In this document: positions 1-7,888 of the stretch, one piece after another
How positions within the stretch are numbered: the first letter of the stretch is position 1
Layout of the letters: the number at the start of each line of letters is the position of its first letter
Origin: Deltaproteobacteria bacterium
GTDB lineage: Bacteria > Desulfobacterota > Desulfobulbia > Desulfobulbales > Desulfurivibrionaceae
Direction: 5' to 3'
Assembly (NCBI GenBank): GCA_021802775.1
Contig: JAJZRJ010000031.1
Coordinates: forward strand, 1 to 33,225
DNA length: 33,225 nt
Notes under the pieces: generated by a model
What the model saw: only the letters and a program-made list of their open reading frames with translations
What the model was told of the DNA's origin: nothing
Database searches by the model: none
Translations under genes and position numbers: made by a program

Positions 1-127
1 TCGCTGTACTTAAAGTGCAGGCCGTTGCTGTCCATTATGAACAGTTTGTCCGCGGTCGGACTGGCAGCCTTGGTGTGAAAATATTCCATCGAGGCGATCA
101 TCAGTGCATCACGCACCGCTGCGTTGC
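1..127. repeat. identical repeat shared by L0 and L2 (copy 1)
   Basis: Bases 1-127 are identical to 6196-6322, whereas the lipase domains on either side differ at many positions. The match probably continues past the left edge. Confidence 0.9.
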
Positions 128-1046
128 CTTGGGCTACGCCAGAAGTGCCCACCAGTTGCTGCATGTCGGCTGCGAAACGATCCAGCCTGCCATCAGCCGT
201 TACACCATCGGCCACATATTGATAGCGGAGGAGATTGCTTACTAAATCAGTCGTATTAGGTGCACGTCTATCTGTTACGCCAAACCAAGCAGGGTCCAAC
301 AGATAACTAGCAAGGTTCGGTGCTTGCCGCACTGCCGAAGCAAATTGGCTATTGCCCAGCATTGCCGTCAGCAAGGTCATGGCGTGTCGGTTTCGGGCGT
401 CGAGAGTGGAGTTGCCCATAGAAATGGAACTCTCGCCTTGTGATCCGACGATGGTCGTAAGGCCGTTGCGATATCCTCCCAGCTCCTCACCCTCCAGATA
501 GATATGCCTCACGTTCTCTTCCCTGAACTGAAACAAGGCCCCGAACGAAGCATTATAGAACGAAAAATCCAGGTCGATGTAGCCGTTCAGCAACAGGCTG
601 GCTTCCAGGGAACTCAACAACACCGGATTGATTGCGGAGAGCTGAAAGGGCGCTTCATCAAACACCGTGGCCTGTTTGTCGAAGAACAGCGCCATCAACG
701 AGGCGAGGCCGCCGCCCAAGGAATGGCCGGTAAAGGTAAACGTGGTAGCGTCGGGATTCGCGGCCTTGACATCGAGGTAGAAACGCATGGCGTCAAAGAC
801 CTGCGGGGCAGGCAGTACCCCTGTTCCAGCCAGAAAATTGCTTAGCCAATCCAGAGTTTGATTCGTTCCGGTATAGGCAATCACCACCTCGCTGCCTTTG
901 CGGTAGGCGCCGGCGGAAAAACCCGATGAATTGTAATCGGCTTGCCACATCAACTCTGTCCAGCCTGCGGGAATACCTGTTCTGTTGTTATCAGATGCAG
1001 CATAAACTCGAGTCGAAAACAGGGCATAATCTATGGTGGTTGGCAT
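1..1046 (-). CDS. RTX-type lipase, X type, copy L0 (partial, C-terminus beyond left edge)
   Basis: The open frame starts with ATG at 1046 (MPTTIDYAL) behind a GGGAGA site and is uninterrupted for 348 codons to the window edge, so its 3' end is not seen. It holds an alpha/beta-hydrolase lipase domain (class 3 lipase-like): GHSLGGG with the nucleophile Ser at about residue 109, and a conserved block ending in RHAMTLLTAML whose His is a candidate catalytic residue. It aligns from end to end with the N-terminal part of the lipase at 4755-7235. Bases 1-127 are identical to 6196-6322. It follows the A-type lipoprotein gene (stop at 1080) by 33 bases, with no promoter seen in the gap, so it is the last visible gene of the array transcript. 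RTX repeats are expected past the edge, by analogy. Predicted triacylglycerol lipase or phospholipase; the substrate is unknown. Confidence 0.85.
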   Translation of the reverse strand, partial: MPTTIDYALFSTRVYAASDNNRTGIPAGWTELMWQADYNSSGFSAGAYRKGSEVVIAYTGTNQTLDWLSNFLAGTGVLPAPQVFDAMRFYLDVKAANPDATTFTFTGHSLGGGLASLMALFFDKQATVFDEAPFQLSAINPVLLSSLEASLLLNGYIDLDFSFYNASFGALFQFREENVRHIYLEGEELGGYRNGLTTIVGSQGESSISMGNSTLDARNRHAMTLLTAMLGNSQFASAVRQAPNLASYLLDPAWFGVTDRRAPNTTDLVSNLLRYQYVADGVTADGRLDRFAADMQQLVGTSGVAQGNAAVRDALMIASMEYFHTKAASPTADKLFIMDSNGLHFKYS

Positions 1047-1079
1047 GGCTAGTTCTCCCGGCTTGAATGGATTAGATGG

Positions 1080-1679
1080 TTAGTACCCACAGGTTTTCCG
1101 TTTAGGGCCAACTTGCTTGTAGTCCGGTGTATAACCTGGCGAAGAGTTTTCCTTCGCTTTCTCGGCAAGGGAGATTAGGCCATCTCTTCTGACCCCACCT
1201 GCCGCCAGAAACAGATTTGTCGAATGCGTCTCAATATCTTCCGATAACGGGATTTCATTCCACGCACCATTTTGAAATAGGTACTTCACATATACCCGGC
1301 ATCCCTTTTCCCAAAAATGCGTGAAGATAATCCAAGTATTATTTGCGCCGACATCCAACACTAGCGGGAGTTCCGCATAGGTTGCCGGAGACAATTTCGT
1401 CGAACGCCACTCAATGAGGGGACCGGTCTGTGCTGGATATCTGAAGCGGATGAGATGCTCCCTCGGGATGGAGCCTTGCCCCTGCGGCCAGGCCGCACCA
1501 CCACCCGCATGTTTAACGTCCCGGTCTATAACGATGATCTCTCCCGTGCTCAGTTTTACCTCTTCCTGCCATTTCACATGCTTTTCACAACCTGCAAGCA
1601 AGAGACAAACAAAAAGAGTGCAACAGGCAGTAGGCCAAATGGAACGCCCCCATCCGGAAATCAAGTCAAACATCTTCAT
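1080..1679 (-). CDS. small lipoprotein, A family (copy A1); candidate lipase immunity protein
   Basis: 199 residues. The signal sequence ends in a lipobox (LLAGC, Cys 31), so it is predicted to be an inner- or outer-membrane lipoprotein facing the periplasm. The mature part begins EKHVKWQEEVKLSTGE and carries a GGGAAWPQGQGSIPRE block and FRYPAQTGPLIEWRS. It is a clear paralogue of the gene at 7267-7875, and its start (W-x-EEV-x-L-x-x-G) resembles the B-family proteins. The start ATG overlaps the stop of lipase L1 (ATGA), and the ribosome site GGAGG lies inside the lipase's last codons, so translation is probably coupled. I do not recognise a named family. The immunity role is inferred from periplasmic location and strict pairing with lipases, as in other lipase effector/lipoprotein immunity pairs. 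A chaperone or accessory role is the alternative. Confidence 0.85.
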   Translation of the reverse strand: MKMFDLISGWGRSIWPTACCTLFVCLLLAGCEKHVKWQEEVKLSTGEIIVIDRDVKHAGGGAAWPQGQGSIPREHLIRFRYPAQTGPLIEWRSTKLSPATYAELPLVLDVGANNTWIIFTHFWEKGCRVYVKYLFQNGAWNEIPLSEDIETHSTNLFLAAGGVRRDGLISLAEKAKENSSPGYTPDYKQVGPKRKTCGY

Positions 1680-1692
1680 GCTGCCATCCTCC
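1674..1692 (-). promoter_or_regulatory. array junction 1: coupled RBS/stop/start (L1 to A1)
   Basis: TGGAGGATGGCAGCATGAA. It encodes the lipase end WRMAA, contains GGAGG 8 bases before the next ATG, and overlaps stop and start as ATGA. The same block, with one A/G difference, recurs at the other three junctions although the sequences upstream of it are unrelated. Confidence 0.85.
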
Positions 1693-4006
1693 AGTTTATT
1701 GTGTCTGAGCCGATCATCGGGTTGTTTCCGTCGCCGCCGGTCAGAAAGTCGTTATCATCGCCACCCGAGACCGCGTCGTCGCCGTAGCCAGCAGCAATGA
1801 CATCCTTACCAGCCTCGCCCAGCAGGATATCCGCCTGGCCGGTCATCCCCCAAGGGTTGAGCAGGGCATATTGAACCGGGTCATTGCTGGTCCATTCAAA
1901 CTCCCCGAAAATCTGATCGTTGCCGCTGCCGCCAATGATGTAATCGCTGCCAGCCAGGCCAACGAGCTGGTCGTTGCCGTCGCCTCCATCGATCTTGATC
2001 TCCGGCGGGATAGTGCCGACCAAAAAGAACTCGCCCCAATCGGGATACAAGTCATAGCTTGGCTGATCGCCGCTGATCGTCCCGCTGAAATAGTAGCGGC
2101 CCTCGTTTTGAAAAGCCAAGGCCCCGGTGGTATCGTCGCCGCTGGTGCCGGTCAGGGTTCGGTCGGCTGCCGCCGGATCATAGAGGGTGATGCCGAAATC
2201 GCCATTCTCGAAATCCGCGGCACTGCTCTGGTTCTCAAAGGTGATGCTGTCCGTGCCGTTCAGCACCAGATGGCCGGGGGAGTTGAAGGTGAGGGTGAAC
2301 TGGTCGTTGCTTATCGACCGGTATACATTGGTTGTCCCCTCCACCTGCACAAAACCGCCGGCTAGGATCTGGCCATCATAGACGATGAAGTTGCGGCCCG
2401 AGTCGACAATGGTGTCGGCCCCTTCGATATAGTAGGTGTCTATCCCGTCCCCGCCAACCATCAGATCGGCGTCCGCACCGCCTTTGAGGGTGTCGGCGCC
2501 AAAGCCGCCGTACAGTCTGTCGTTGCCTATGCCGCCATCAAGGGTATCCCCGGTGTTGTCCGAAGTACCGTCGCTCCCCCACCCCGTTATCAGCACATCA
2601 TTTCCAGCCCCGCCGTCCAGGGTATCCTGACCCATGTTGCCCACCAGCACATCCGCCTGGCTGCCGCCGGTCAAGGTATCGTCGCCGCTTCCGCCCAGCA
2701 TGAAGGCACGTTGATCCCCGGCTGTGGCTTCCATGGCCTGGCTGCCTGCCTGAATGTACCAATCAAGTAAATTAGGCAACTCTCCCATGAGGGCGGTGGT
2801 AGCCTCGCTCGGTGCCAGACTGCCCAGGTATTCTTGGAAATATTTGTACCCTTTGGCCGCATCAAGCGTGTTTGCTACATCAGCGCGGTTGAAACGAATG
2901 CCGCCGGTGACATCGTTGAAAAGCGTCTGGCCATGATCATCGCCGCTTGCCGGCTCTTCGTAGTATTTCTGCATGGCAAAAGCGGTGAGCATCTTGCTGA
3001 TATTGGCATTGGTGAGGCTCAGGCCGCCATCCTGGGCGATCTTCCACATGTCGGTGGTGAAACGGCTGACCATGTTGTCGTCATCCCCCAGCGTGGTCGG
3101 GTCCATACCCGCTTGGTGCTGGACAAGACGTTCGAGTAAATTGACTTCCGTTGAGTTCGGATCAGTGTCACGCGCAAACAACTGATCGTCGAAGAACATC
3201 CCCAGTAGGTTGGTGAGTTTCTTGGTCACCTCGCTTAATGTCTGGCCGTTGGTTGCCACCTGCTCGCTTTGCAGAAAGGCAGTGAGCAAGGATATGGAGT
3301 GCATGTCCAGAGACGGGTCGGAATAGGGGCCATGATACAGCACGGTCTCGCTGGTGCCGATGGGGTCGTAGAGGTTGAGCGGCGCGGAGGAGAGGAATTC
3401 TCCGTCTACCCGGATATTGCTGACTATATTCGAGTTGGGAATGCCGCCGTTGGCGTCCCGCAGTTGCAGGAAGCTGGTGAGGCCGGCAAGGTCCGCCTCG
3501 CTATACCCCGCAAGCAACAGATCGCTTTTAAGGTTGGCTGCCACATCAGGAGTGAGCAGATTCTCTTCCGCCGAATTGGCGAACGGCGCCTGGTCGAAGG
3601 TGACTGCCCTGGCGCCGAAGAAGACGCCGACCAGTGCGGCCAGGCCGCCGCCCAGAGAGTGGCCGGTGAGGGTGATATGTGCTTCCTTGTTGAGTGCTTT
3701 TACTTGCAGGTAGTATTCTGCCGCCTGCAAGAGCTGCTCGGAGCCAAAGCCGGTGGCCAGTCCGATGTCGGCCGCGATGTCACCGGTGATGTCTTTGTCG
3801 TAAGTTCCCGCATACGAGATGACGATTTCGTTGCCGTTGACGAACGAGAGTGCCTCGAAACCAGACGAGGTGTCGCTATAATGAGAATCAGGATCTGTAA
3901 TCTTTGTCCAACCGTCAGGAATTGGAAATCTGTTTATGTCTGCACGGCTATCATAATAAGAGGCGCCAGCCATGAGTGCACAGTCAAGTTCAAATTGTGT
4001 AGCCAT
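1676..4006 (-). CDS. RTX lipase, Y type, copy L1 (776 aa)
   Basis: The start at 4006 (MATQFELDC) has an AAGGGGG site 8 bases upstream. Residues 1 to about 300 form a lipase-3-like alpha/beta hydrolase with GHSLGGG (Ser 117) and a conserved His (about 236) before LLTAFL. A helical linker follows to about 430. Residues 435-530 are calcium-binding RTX nonapeptides (GGSGDDTLTGG and similar), then a beta-rich segment (about 540-620) and a second RTX block (about 672-760). Such proteins are normally exported by type I secretion and fold on binding calcium outside the cell. The end is odd: after LTGGDGNN the frame runs into the array junction and stops in NWRMAA, with no recognisable C-terminal secretion signal. 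The last 190 residues are almost identical to those of L2, although the lipase domains belong to different types. There is no N-terminal signal peptide, as expected for type I export. Confidence 0.9.
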   Translation of the reverse strand: MATQFELDCALMAGASYYDSRADINRFPIPDGWTKITDPDSHYSDTSSGFEALSFVNGNEIVISYAGTYDKDITGDIAADIGLATGFGSEQLLQAAEYYLQVKALNKEAHITLTGHSLGGGLAALVGVFFGARAVTFDQAPFANSAEENLLTPDVAANLKSDLLLAGYSEADLAGLTSFLQLRDANGGIPNSNIVSNIRVDGEFLSSAPLNLYDPIGTSETVLYHGPYSDPSLDMHSISLLTAFLQSEQVATNGQTLSEVTKKLTNLLGMFFDDQLFARDTDPNSTEVNLLERLVQHQAGMDPTTLGDDDNMVSRFTTDMWKIAQDGGLSLTNANISKMLTAFAMQKYYEEPASGDDHGQTLFNDVTGGIRFNRADVANTLDAAKGYKYFQEYLGSLAPSEATTALMGELPNLLDWYIQAGSQAMEATAGDQRAFMLGGSGDDTLTGGSQADVLVGNMGQDTLDGGAGNDVLITGWGSDGTSDNTGDTLDGGIGNDRLYGGFGADTLKGGADADLMVGGDGIDTYYIEGADTIVDSGRNFIVYDGQILAGGFVQVEGTTNVYRSISNDQFTLTFNSPGHLVLNGTDSITFENQSSAADFENGDFGITLYDPAAADRTLTGTSGDDTTGALAFQNEGRYYFSGTISGDQPSYDLYPDWGEFFLVGTIPPEIKIDGGDGNDQLVGLAGSDYIIGGSGNDQIFGEFEWTSNDPVQYALLNPWGMTGQADILLGEAGKDVIAAGYGDDAVSGGDDNDFLTGGDGNNPMIGSDTINWRMAA
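1734..2298. repeat. 565-base near-identical repeat, copy in L1
   Basis: Matches 5191-5755 at a constant offset of 3457 with about four mismatches by eye (near 1745, 1748, 1801 and 2294). It encodes the end of the beta-rich segment plus RTX block 2. The flanking sequences diverge sharply on both sides. Confidence 0.92.
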
Positions 4007-4041
4007 GAGTATTCCCCCTTCTGGATATTAGCATCGCCTAA

Positions 4042-4758
4042 CTATTTAGACTTCCGATCCATCATGCGCCGACCTATGGAGTCCCCCGGGCCAATCCAAG
4101 CTCCATTGTAATACACACGCTCATCGCAATTCACAGATGAACCATAGCTGCCAGGCTTTACCGGCTCCCTGAGGATAGTTTTGTATTCGGGTTGGGTTAG
4201 GCTGCTGTTGATTTTCTTGACCTCATCGGCGGTCACAAACCTCTTGCCAATTCGATCCACTTTGTTATCGGGTGACGAAATAATCAAATTGGGAGCTTTG
4301 ATCTCTACTGGCAAATCTTGCAATGTGATCCGTTGCCACTCTTTGCCGTCGTATTTGAAGACAACGTACGGTGGATTCGGGCGTCCCCATTTGTTGTAGG
4401 ACAGGCAGCCAACAGGATTGGCAACTACATAGGCAGTTCCTTGGACTATGTCGAGCAGTATCGGCATGAAGTCAGCTAGTCCCACGTCTTGGCTGTAATC
4501 GCTCCTCCAGATAATATGCTCACTTGTTGTTGGCAGAGTAAAAGTCAGGCTTTGCTCCTTAATCGGCGGTTGTTGGCCGATCTCGTGTCGCCCGCCTCGA
4601 TCAACCGAGCGTTTCACCACAATTTTGCTGCCATCATGCAGCAACACTTCCTCCTTCCAACTCGTGCCGCCAAAGCCCAAAAATCCGAATGCGTTCATGC
4701 TTGTCCCCAGAATTAAGATTGCAACAAACAACCCCAGTGTTCCCTTCGTGTATTTCAT
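4042..4758 (-). CDS. small exported protein, B family (copy B2), no lipobox cysteine; candidate immunity protein
   Basis: 238 residues from ATG 4758, which overlaps the stop of lipase L2 (ATGA). The in-frame ATG 15 bases upstream is part of the ribosome site and is not the start. It has a hydrophobic N-terminal signal (MKYTKGTLGLFVAILILG) but, unlike its paralogue at 9744-10487, no Cys in a lipobox, so it should be either a free periplasmic protein or anchored by an uncleaved signal. The mature part begins [18 protein letters not shown] and holds [17 protein letters not shown] and a C-terminal [19 protein letters not shown], both strongly conserved in B4. Function is unknown. The immunity role is inferred only from its position between two lipases. 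Confidence 0.83.
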   Translation of the reverse strand: MKYTKGTLGLFVAILILGTSMNAFGFLGFGGTSWKEEVLLHDGSKIVVKRSVDRGGRHEIGQQPPIKEQSLTFTLPTTSEHIIWRSDYSQDVGLADFMPILLDIVQGTAYVVANPVGCLSYNKWGRPNPPYVVFKYDGKEWQRITLQDLPVEIKAPNLIISSPDNKVDRIGKRFVTADEVKKINSSLTQPEYKTILREPVKPGSYGSSVNCDERVYYNGAWIGPGDSIGRRMMDRKSK

Positions 4759-4771
4759 GCCGCCATCCTCC
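4753..4771 (-). promoter_or_regulatory. array junction 2: coupled RBS/stop/start (L2 to B2)
   Basis: TGGAGGATGGCGGCATGAA, same layout as junction 1, with GCGGC as at the other B-type junction. The lipase frame enters it from non-RTX sequence. Confidence 0.85.
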
Positions 4772-7235
4772 ATTGCTCGTCATCCATCATCCAATCCTTC
4801 CCAACACAACCATGGCGCTGGTTGCCTATCGTAGCGGAACCGATCAGGATTATCAAAATCTTTTTGTTAGGCAGGCAAATAATCTTTTTGTTAGTTGGTC
4901 CGCCGGTCAGGGTATCATTGCCGGCCCCGCCGTAGAGCAGGTCGTTGCCCGACTCCGCCGCGTCGATCACGTCAAAGTTTTCCAGAGTCACTGAGGTGGA
5001 ATACCCTTGGCTGCCAAAGGTCATTTGGAAATTCAGGGGGGCGATATCCGCCGGAATCAGCAGCCCGGCCTCAAGAGACCCGTCGCCATACAGCAGATCA
5101 TTGCCATCGCCGCCGAGGAGCAGATCATCGCCAATTGGGCCGGTGACCACGTCATTACCGCTGTCGCCGCCCACGGTGTCGTTGCCCGCACCGCCGGTCA
5201 GGAAATCGTTATCATCGCCACCCGAGACCGCGTCGTCGCCGTAGCCAGCAGCAATGATATCCTTACCAGCCTCGCCCAGCAGGATATCCGCCTGGCCGGT
5301 CATCCCCCAAGGGTTGAGCAGGGCATATTGAACCGGGTCATTGCTGGTCCATTCAAACTCCCCGAAAATCTGATCGTTGCCGCTGCCGCCAATGATGTAA
5401 TCGCTGCCAGCCAGGCCAACGAGCTGGTCGTTGCCGTCGCCTCCATCGATCTTGATCTCCGGCGGGATAGTGCCGACCAAAAAGAACTCGCCCCAATCGG
5501 GATACAAGTCATAGCTTGGCTGATCGCCGCTGATCGTCCCGCTGAAATAGTAGCGGCCCTCGTTTTGAAAAGCCAAGGCCCCGGTGGTATCGTCGCCGCT
5601 GGTGCCGGTCAGGGTTCGGTCGGCTGCCGCCGGATCATAGAGGGTGATGCCGAAATCGCCATTCTCGAAATCCGCGGCACTGCTCTGGTTCTCAAAGGTG
5701 ATGCTGTCCGTGCCGTTCAGCACCAGATGGCCGGGGGAGTTGAAGGTGAGAGTGATGTTGCTGTCGCTCAGGAAACGATAGGTGTTGCTCGTGCCCTCCC
5801 GCAGGAAGGCCCCGGCGATCACCTTGCCCTGATAGACAACGAAGTTCCGGCCCGTGTCCCGGATGGTGTCGTTGCCGTCGAGGTAGTAGGTGTCTATCCC
5901 GCCCCCACCGATCATCAGGTCATTGCCTGTGCCGCCATTGAGGACGTCGTCGCCACCAAAACCACAGAGCACATCGTTACCCGCCCCGGCGTTGAGTGTG
6001 TCCGCCTTTGCACCACCGATCGCGGCGTCGTTCTCCGCGCCTGTTGCCATCCAAGTCATGCCTGCTGTACCACTCTGAATGTGCCAGGCGTTTTGCATGA
6101 CAAGCCGGTCATAAGCGCCTGCTCCGTCAGGACCAAGTAGCGCCTCAACCGCCCTGGCCAGCAGCGGCAGGCTCTTGTAACTGGTAGCGCCGATATCGCT
6201 GTACTTAAAGTGCAGGCCGTTGCTGTCCATTATGAACAGTTTGTCCGCGGTCGGACTGGCAGCCTTGGTGTGAAAATATTCCATCGAGGCGATCATCAGT
6301 GCATCACGCACCGCTGCGTTGCTTCGGGCCGTGCCAGCAATACCCACCAGTTGCTGCATGTCGGCGGCGAAATGGTCCTGCCTGCCGTCCGGCGTCACGC
6401 CCTCGACTCCATATTGATGGCGAAGGAGGTTGCTCATCAAATCAATCGTATCGGCCGTGCGCCTGTCTGCTACGCCGAACCAGGAAGAACCCAGTAAATA
6501 GGTTGCAAGGTTCGGTAGTTGTTGTATCACCAAGGCAAATTGTGTGTTGCTCAACATCGCTGTCAGCAGGGTCATGGCGTGCCGATCCATGGCGTCGAGA
6601 GTTGAACTCCCCATGGAAACGGCTGTCTCCGACCCGGCAATTGCTGGTACTATTGCCCTTCCAGTTCCCAATATTTCACCGTCCAGATAGATATGGCTTA
6701 CGTTGCCCTCCCGAAACGGAAACATCGTCCCGAATGAAGCGTTGTAGAGGGCGAAATCCAGGTCGGCATAGCCGTTCAGCAACAGGCTGGCTTCCAGAGA
6801 ACTCAGCAGAACAGGATTGATCGCCGAGAGCTGAAAGGGCGCTTCGTCAAACACCGTGGCCTGTTTGTCGAAAAACACCGCCATCAGCGATGCGAGGCCG
6901 CCGCCCAAGGAATGCCCGGTAAAGGTAAACGAGGTGGCATCAGGATTCGCCGCCTTGACATCAAGATAGAAGCGCATTGCATCAAAGACTTGGGGGGCAG
7001 GTAGTAGTCCCAGCCCAGCCGTGTTGCCCAGGAACCAGTCGAGGGTTTGATTCGTTCCGGTATAGGCTATCACCACCTCACTACCTTGGCGGTAGGCACC
7101 AGCGGAAAAACCCGACGAATTGTAGTCGGCCTGCCACGTCAATTCTGTCCAGCCTGCCGGCACTCCTGTTCTATTGTCAAAAGATGCCGCATAGACTCGG
7201 GTCGCCAATAACGCATAATCAATGGTATCTACCAT
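4755..7235 (-). CDS. RTX lipase, X type, copy L2 (826 aa) with an aberrant C-terminus
   Basis: Two in-frame ATGs exist. The one at 7235 is chosen because AGGAG then lies 7 bases upstream and the protein start (MVDTIDYAL) matches L0 (MPTTIDYAL); the ATG at 7241 leaves only 1 base of spacing. The lipase domain has GHSLGGG (Ser 109) and RHAMTLLTAML. RTX repeats of the GGAGNDVL kind follow from about residue 400, then the shared beta-rich segment and a longer second RTX block (GNDTVGGDSGND, GGDGNDLLYGDG). After LTGGP the reading frame crosses about 140 bases that do not look like RTX coding sequence (NKKIICLPNKKILIILIG and onward) and ends in EQWRMAA. This suggests a recombination join that replaced the natural end and secretion signal. 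It follows A3 by 31 bases. Confidence 0.88.
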   Translation of the reverse strand: MVDTIDYALLATRVYAASFDNRTGVPAGWTELTWQADYNSSGFSAGAYRQGSEVVIAYTGTNQTLDWFLGNTAGLGLLPAPQVFDAMRFYLDVKAANPDATSFTFTGHSLGGGLASLMAVFFDKQATVFDEAPFQLSAINPVLLSSLEASLLLNGYADLDFALYNASFGTMFPFREGNVSHIYLDGEILGTGRAIVPAIAGSETAVSMGSSTLDAMDRHAMTLLTAMLSNTQFALVIQQLPNLATYLLGSSWFGVADRRTADTIDLMSNLLRHQYGVEGVTPDGRQDHFAADMQQLVGIAGTARSNAAVRDALMIASMEYFHTKAASPTADKLFIMDSNGLHFKYSDIGATSYKSLPLLARAVEALLGPDGAGAYDRLVMQNAWHIQSGTAGMTWMATGAENDAAIGGAKADTLNAGAGNDVLCGFGGDDVLNGGTGNDLMIGGGGIDTYYLDGNDTIRDTGRNFVVYQGKVIAGAFLREGTSNTYRFLSDSNITLTFNSPGHLVLNGTDSITFENQSSAADFENGDFGITLYDPAAADRTLTGTSGDDTTGALAFQNEGRYYFSGTISGDQPSYDLYPDWGEFFLVGTIPPEIKIDGGDGNDQLVGLAGSDYIIGGSGNDQIFGEFEWTSNDPVQYALLNPWGMTGQADILLGEAGKDIIAAGYGDDAVSGGDDNDFLTGGAGNDTVGGDSGNDVVTGPIGDDLLLGGDGNDLLYGDGSLEAGLLIPADIAPLNFQMTFGSQGYSTSVTLENFDVIDAAESGNDLLYGGAGNDTLTGGPTNKKIICLPNKKILIILIGSATIGNQRHGCVGKDWMMDDEQWRMAA
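5191..5755. repeat. 565-base near-identical repeat, copy in L2
   Basis: Partner of 1734-2298. It lies in an X-type lipase while the partner lies in a Y-type lipase, so the segment was exchanged or copied between genes whose catalytic domains are quite different. Confidence 0.92.
6196..6322. repeat. identical repeat shared by L0 and L2 (copy 2)
   Basis: Partner of 1-127; encodes the segment around MIASMEYFHTKAASPTADK before the RTX region. Confidence 0.9.
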
Positions 7236-7266
7236 GGCCATTCTCCTGTGTCAGATGGATGATCGT

Positions 7267-7875
7267 TCAAAAACCACAAACATCTCGCTTAGGACCGACC
7301 TGCTTTAAATACAGAAAGTAGCTGGGGGAGGAATTCTCTTTCACTTTCCCCCCCAAGGTAATGAGGCTTTCTACGCCGACCCCGCCTGCGGCCAGGAATA
7401 GGTTCGTCGGATGGATTTCGATATTCTCCGGCAACGATGCTTCCGACCACATCCCATGTTGAAACTGATACTTCACATACCGCCGACAACCACCACCAAC
7501 CCCAACTTTCGTGAAAATGTACCAGGTCTTATCCTCGCCGATATCCAGCACCAGTGGCAACTCAGCATAGGTTGACGAATCCAATTTCGTCGAACGCCAC
7601 TCGATGAGCGGGCCGGTCTGCGCCGGGTATCTGAAACGGATAATATGCTCCCTAGGAATAGAGCCCTGCCCCTGCGGCCAGGCAGCGCCGCCGCCAGCAT
7701 GTCTGACATCACGATCTATGATGATGGTCTCTCCCGTACTTAGCCTCACCTCTTCTTGCCAAGTCACATGTTTTTCGCAGCCTCCAAGCGACAGGCAAAT
7801 CATCAGGGCACATGACGCCCTCCAAATTCGTGGGTATCGAACAACCAAACTCGAAAGCCGATCAAAAATCTTCAT
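7267..7875 (-). CDS. small lipoprotein, A family (copy A3); candidate lipase immunity protein
   Basis: 202 residues from ATG 7875 (MKIFDRL), overlapping the stop of lipase L3 as ATGA; the longer frame beginning MEDGS only reads through the ribosome site. The signal sequence ends in LSLGGC (Cys 33), a plausible lipobox. The mature protein is closely similar to the product of 1080-1679, sharing EKHV-W-QEEV-LSTGE, HAGGGAAWPQGQGSIPREH and RFRYPAQTGPLIEWRSTKL, but it diverges in the middle and C-terminal parts. That is the pattern expected if the variable part met different partners. No known domain is recognised. The gene lies directly between a Y lipase upstream and an X lipase downstream. Confidence 0.85.
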   Translation of the reverse strand: MKIFDRLSSLVVRYPRIWRASCALMICLSLGGCEKHVTWQEEVRLSTGETIIIDRDVRHAGGGAAWPQGQGSIPREHIIRFRYPAQTGPLIEWRSTKLDSSTYAELPLVLDIGEDKTWYIFTKVGVGGGCRRYVKYQFQHGMWSEASLPENIEIHPTNLFLAAGGVGVESLITLGGKVKENSSPSYFLYLKQVGPKRDVCGF

Positions 7876-7888
7876 GCTGCCATCCTCC
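7870..7888 (-). promoter_or_regulatory. array junction 3: coupled RBS/stop/start (L3 to A3)
   Basis: TGGAGGATGGCAGCATGAA, identical to junction 1. It also precedes an A-type gene. Confidence 0.85.

Noticed and set aside
1700-2700. Regular short repeats that might be a CRISPR array
   Set aside because: The period is the 27 bases of RTX nonapeptide codons, the repeats are imperfect and there are no spacers.
3269-4111. Plus-strand open frame of 280 codons opposite the start of L1
   Set aside because: No family resemblance, and the minus-strand lipase has catalytic motifs and an RBS.
5007-6140. Long plus-strand open frame (377 codons) opposite L2
   Set aside because: It is the mirror of the repeated RTX codons, has no ribosome site, and the same mirror appears opposite L1 and L3.
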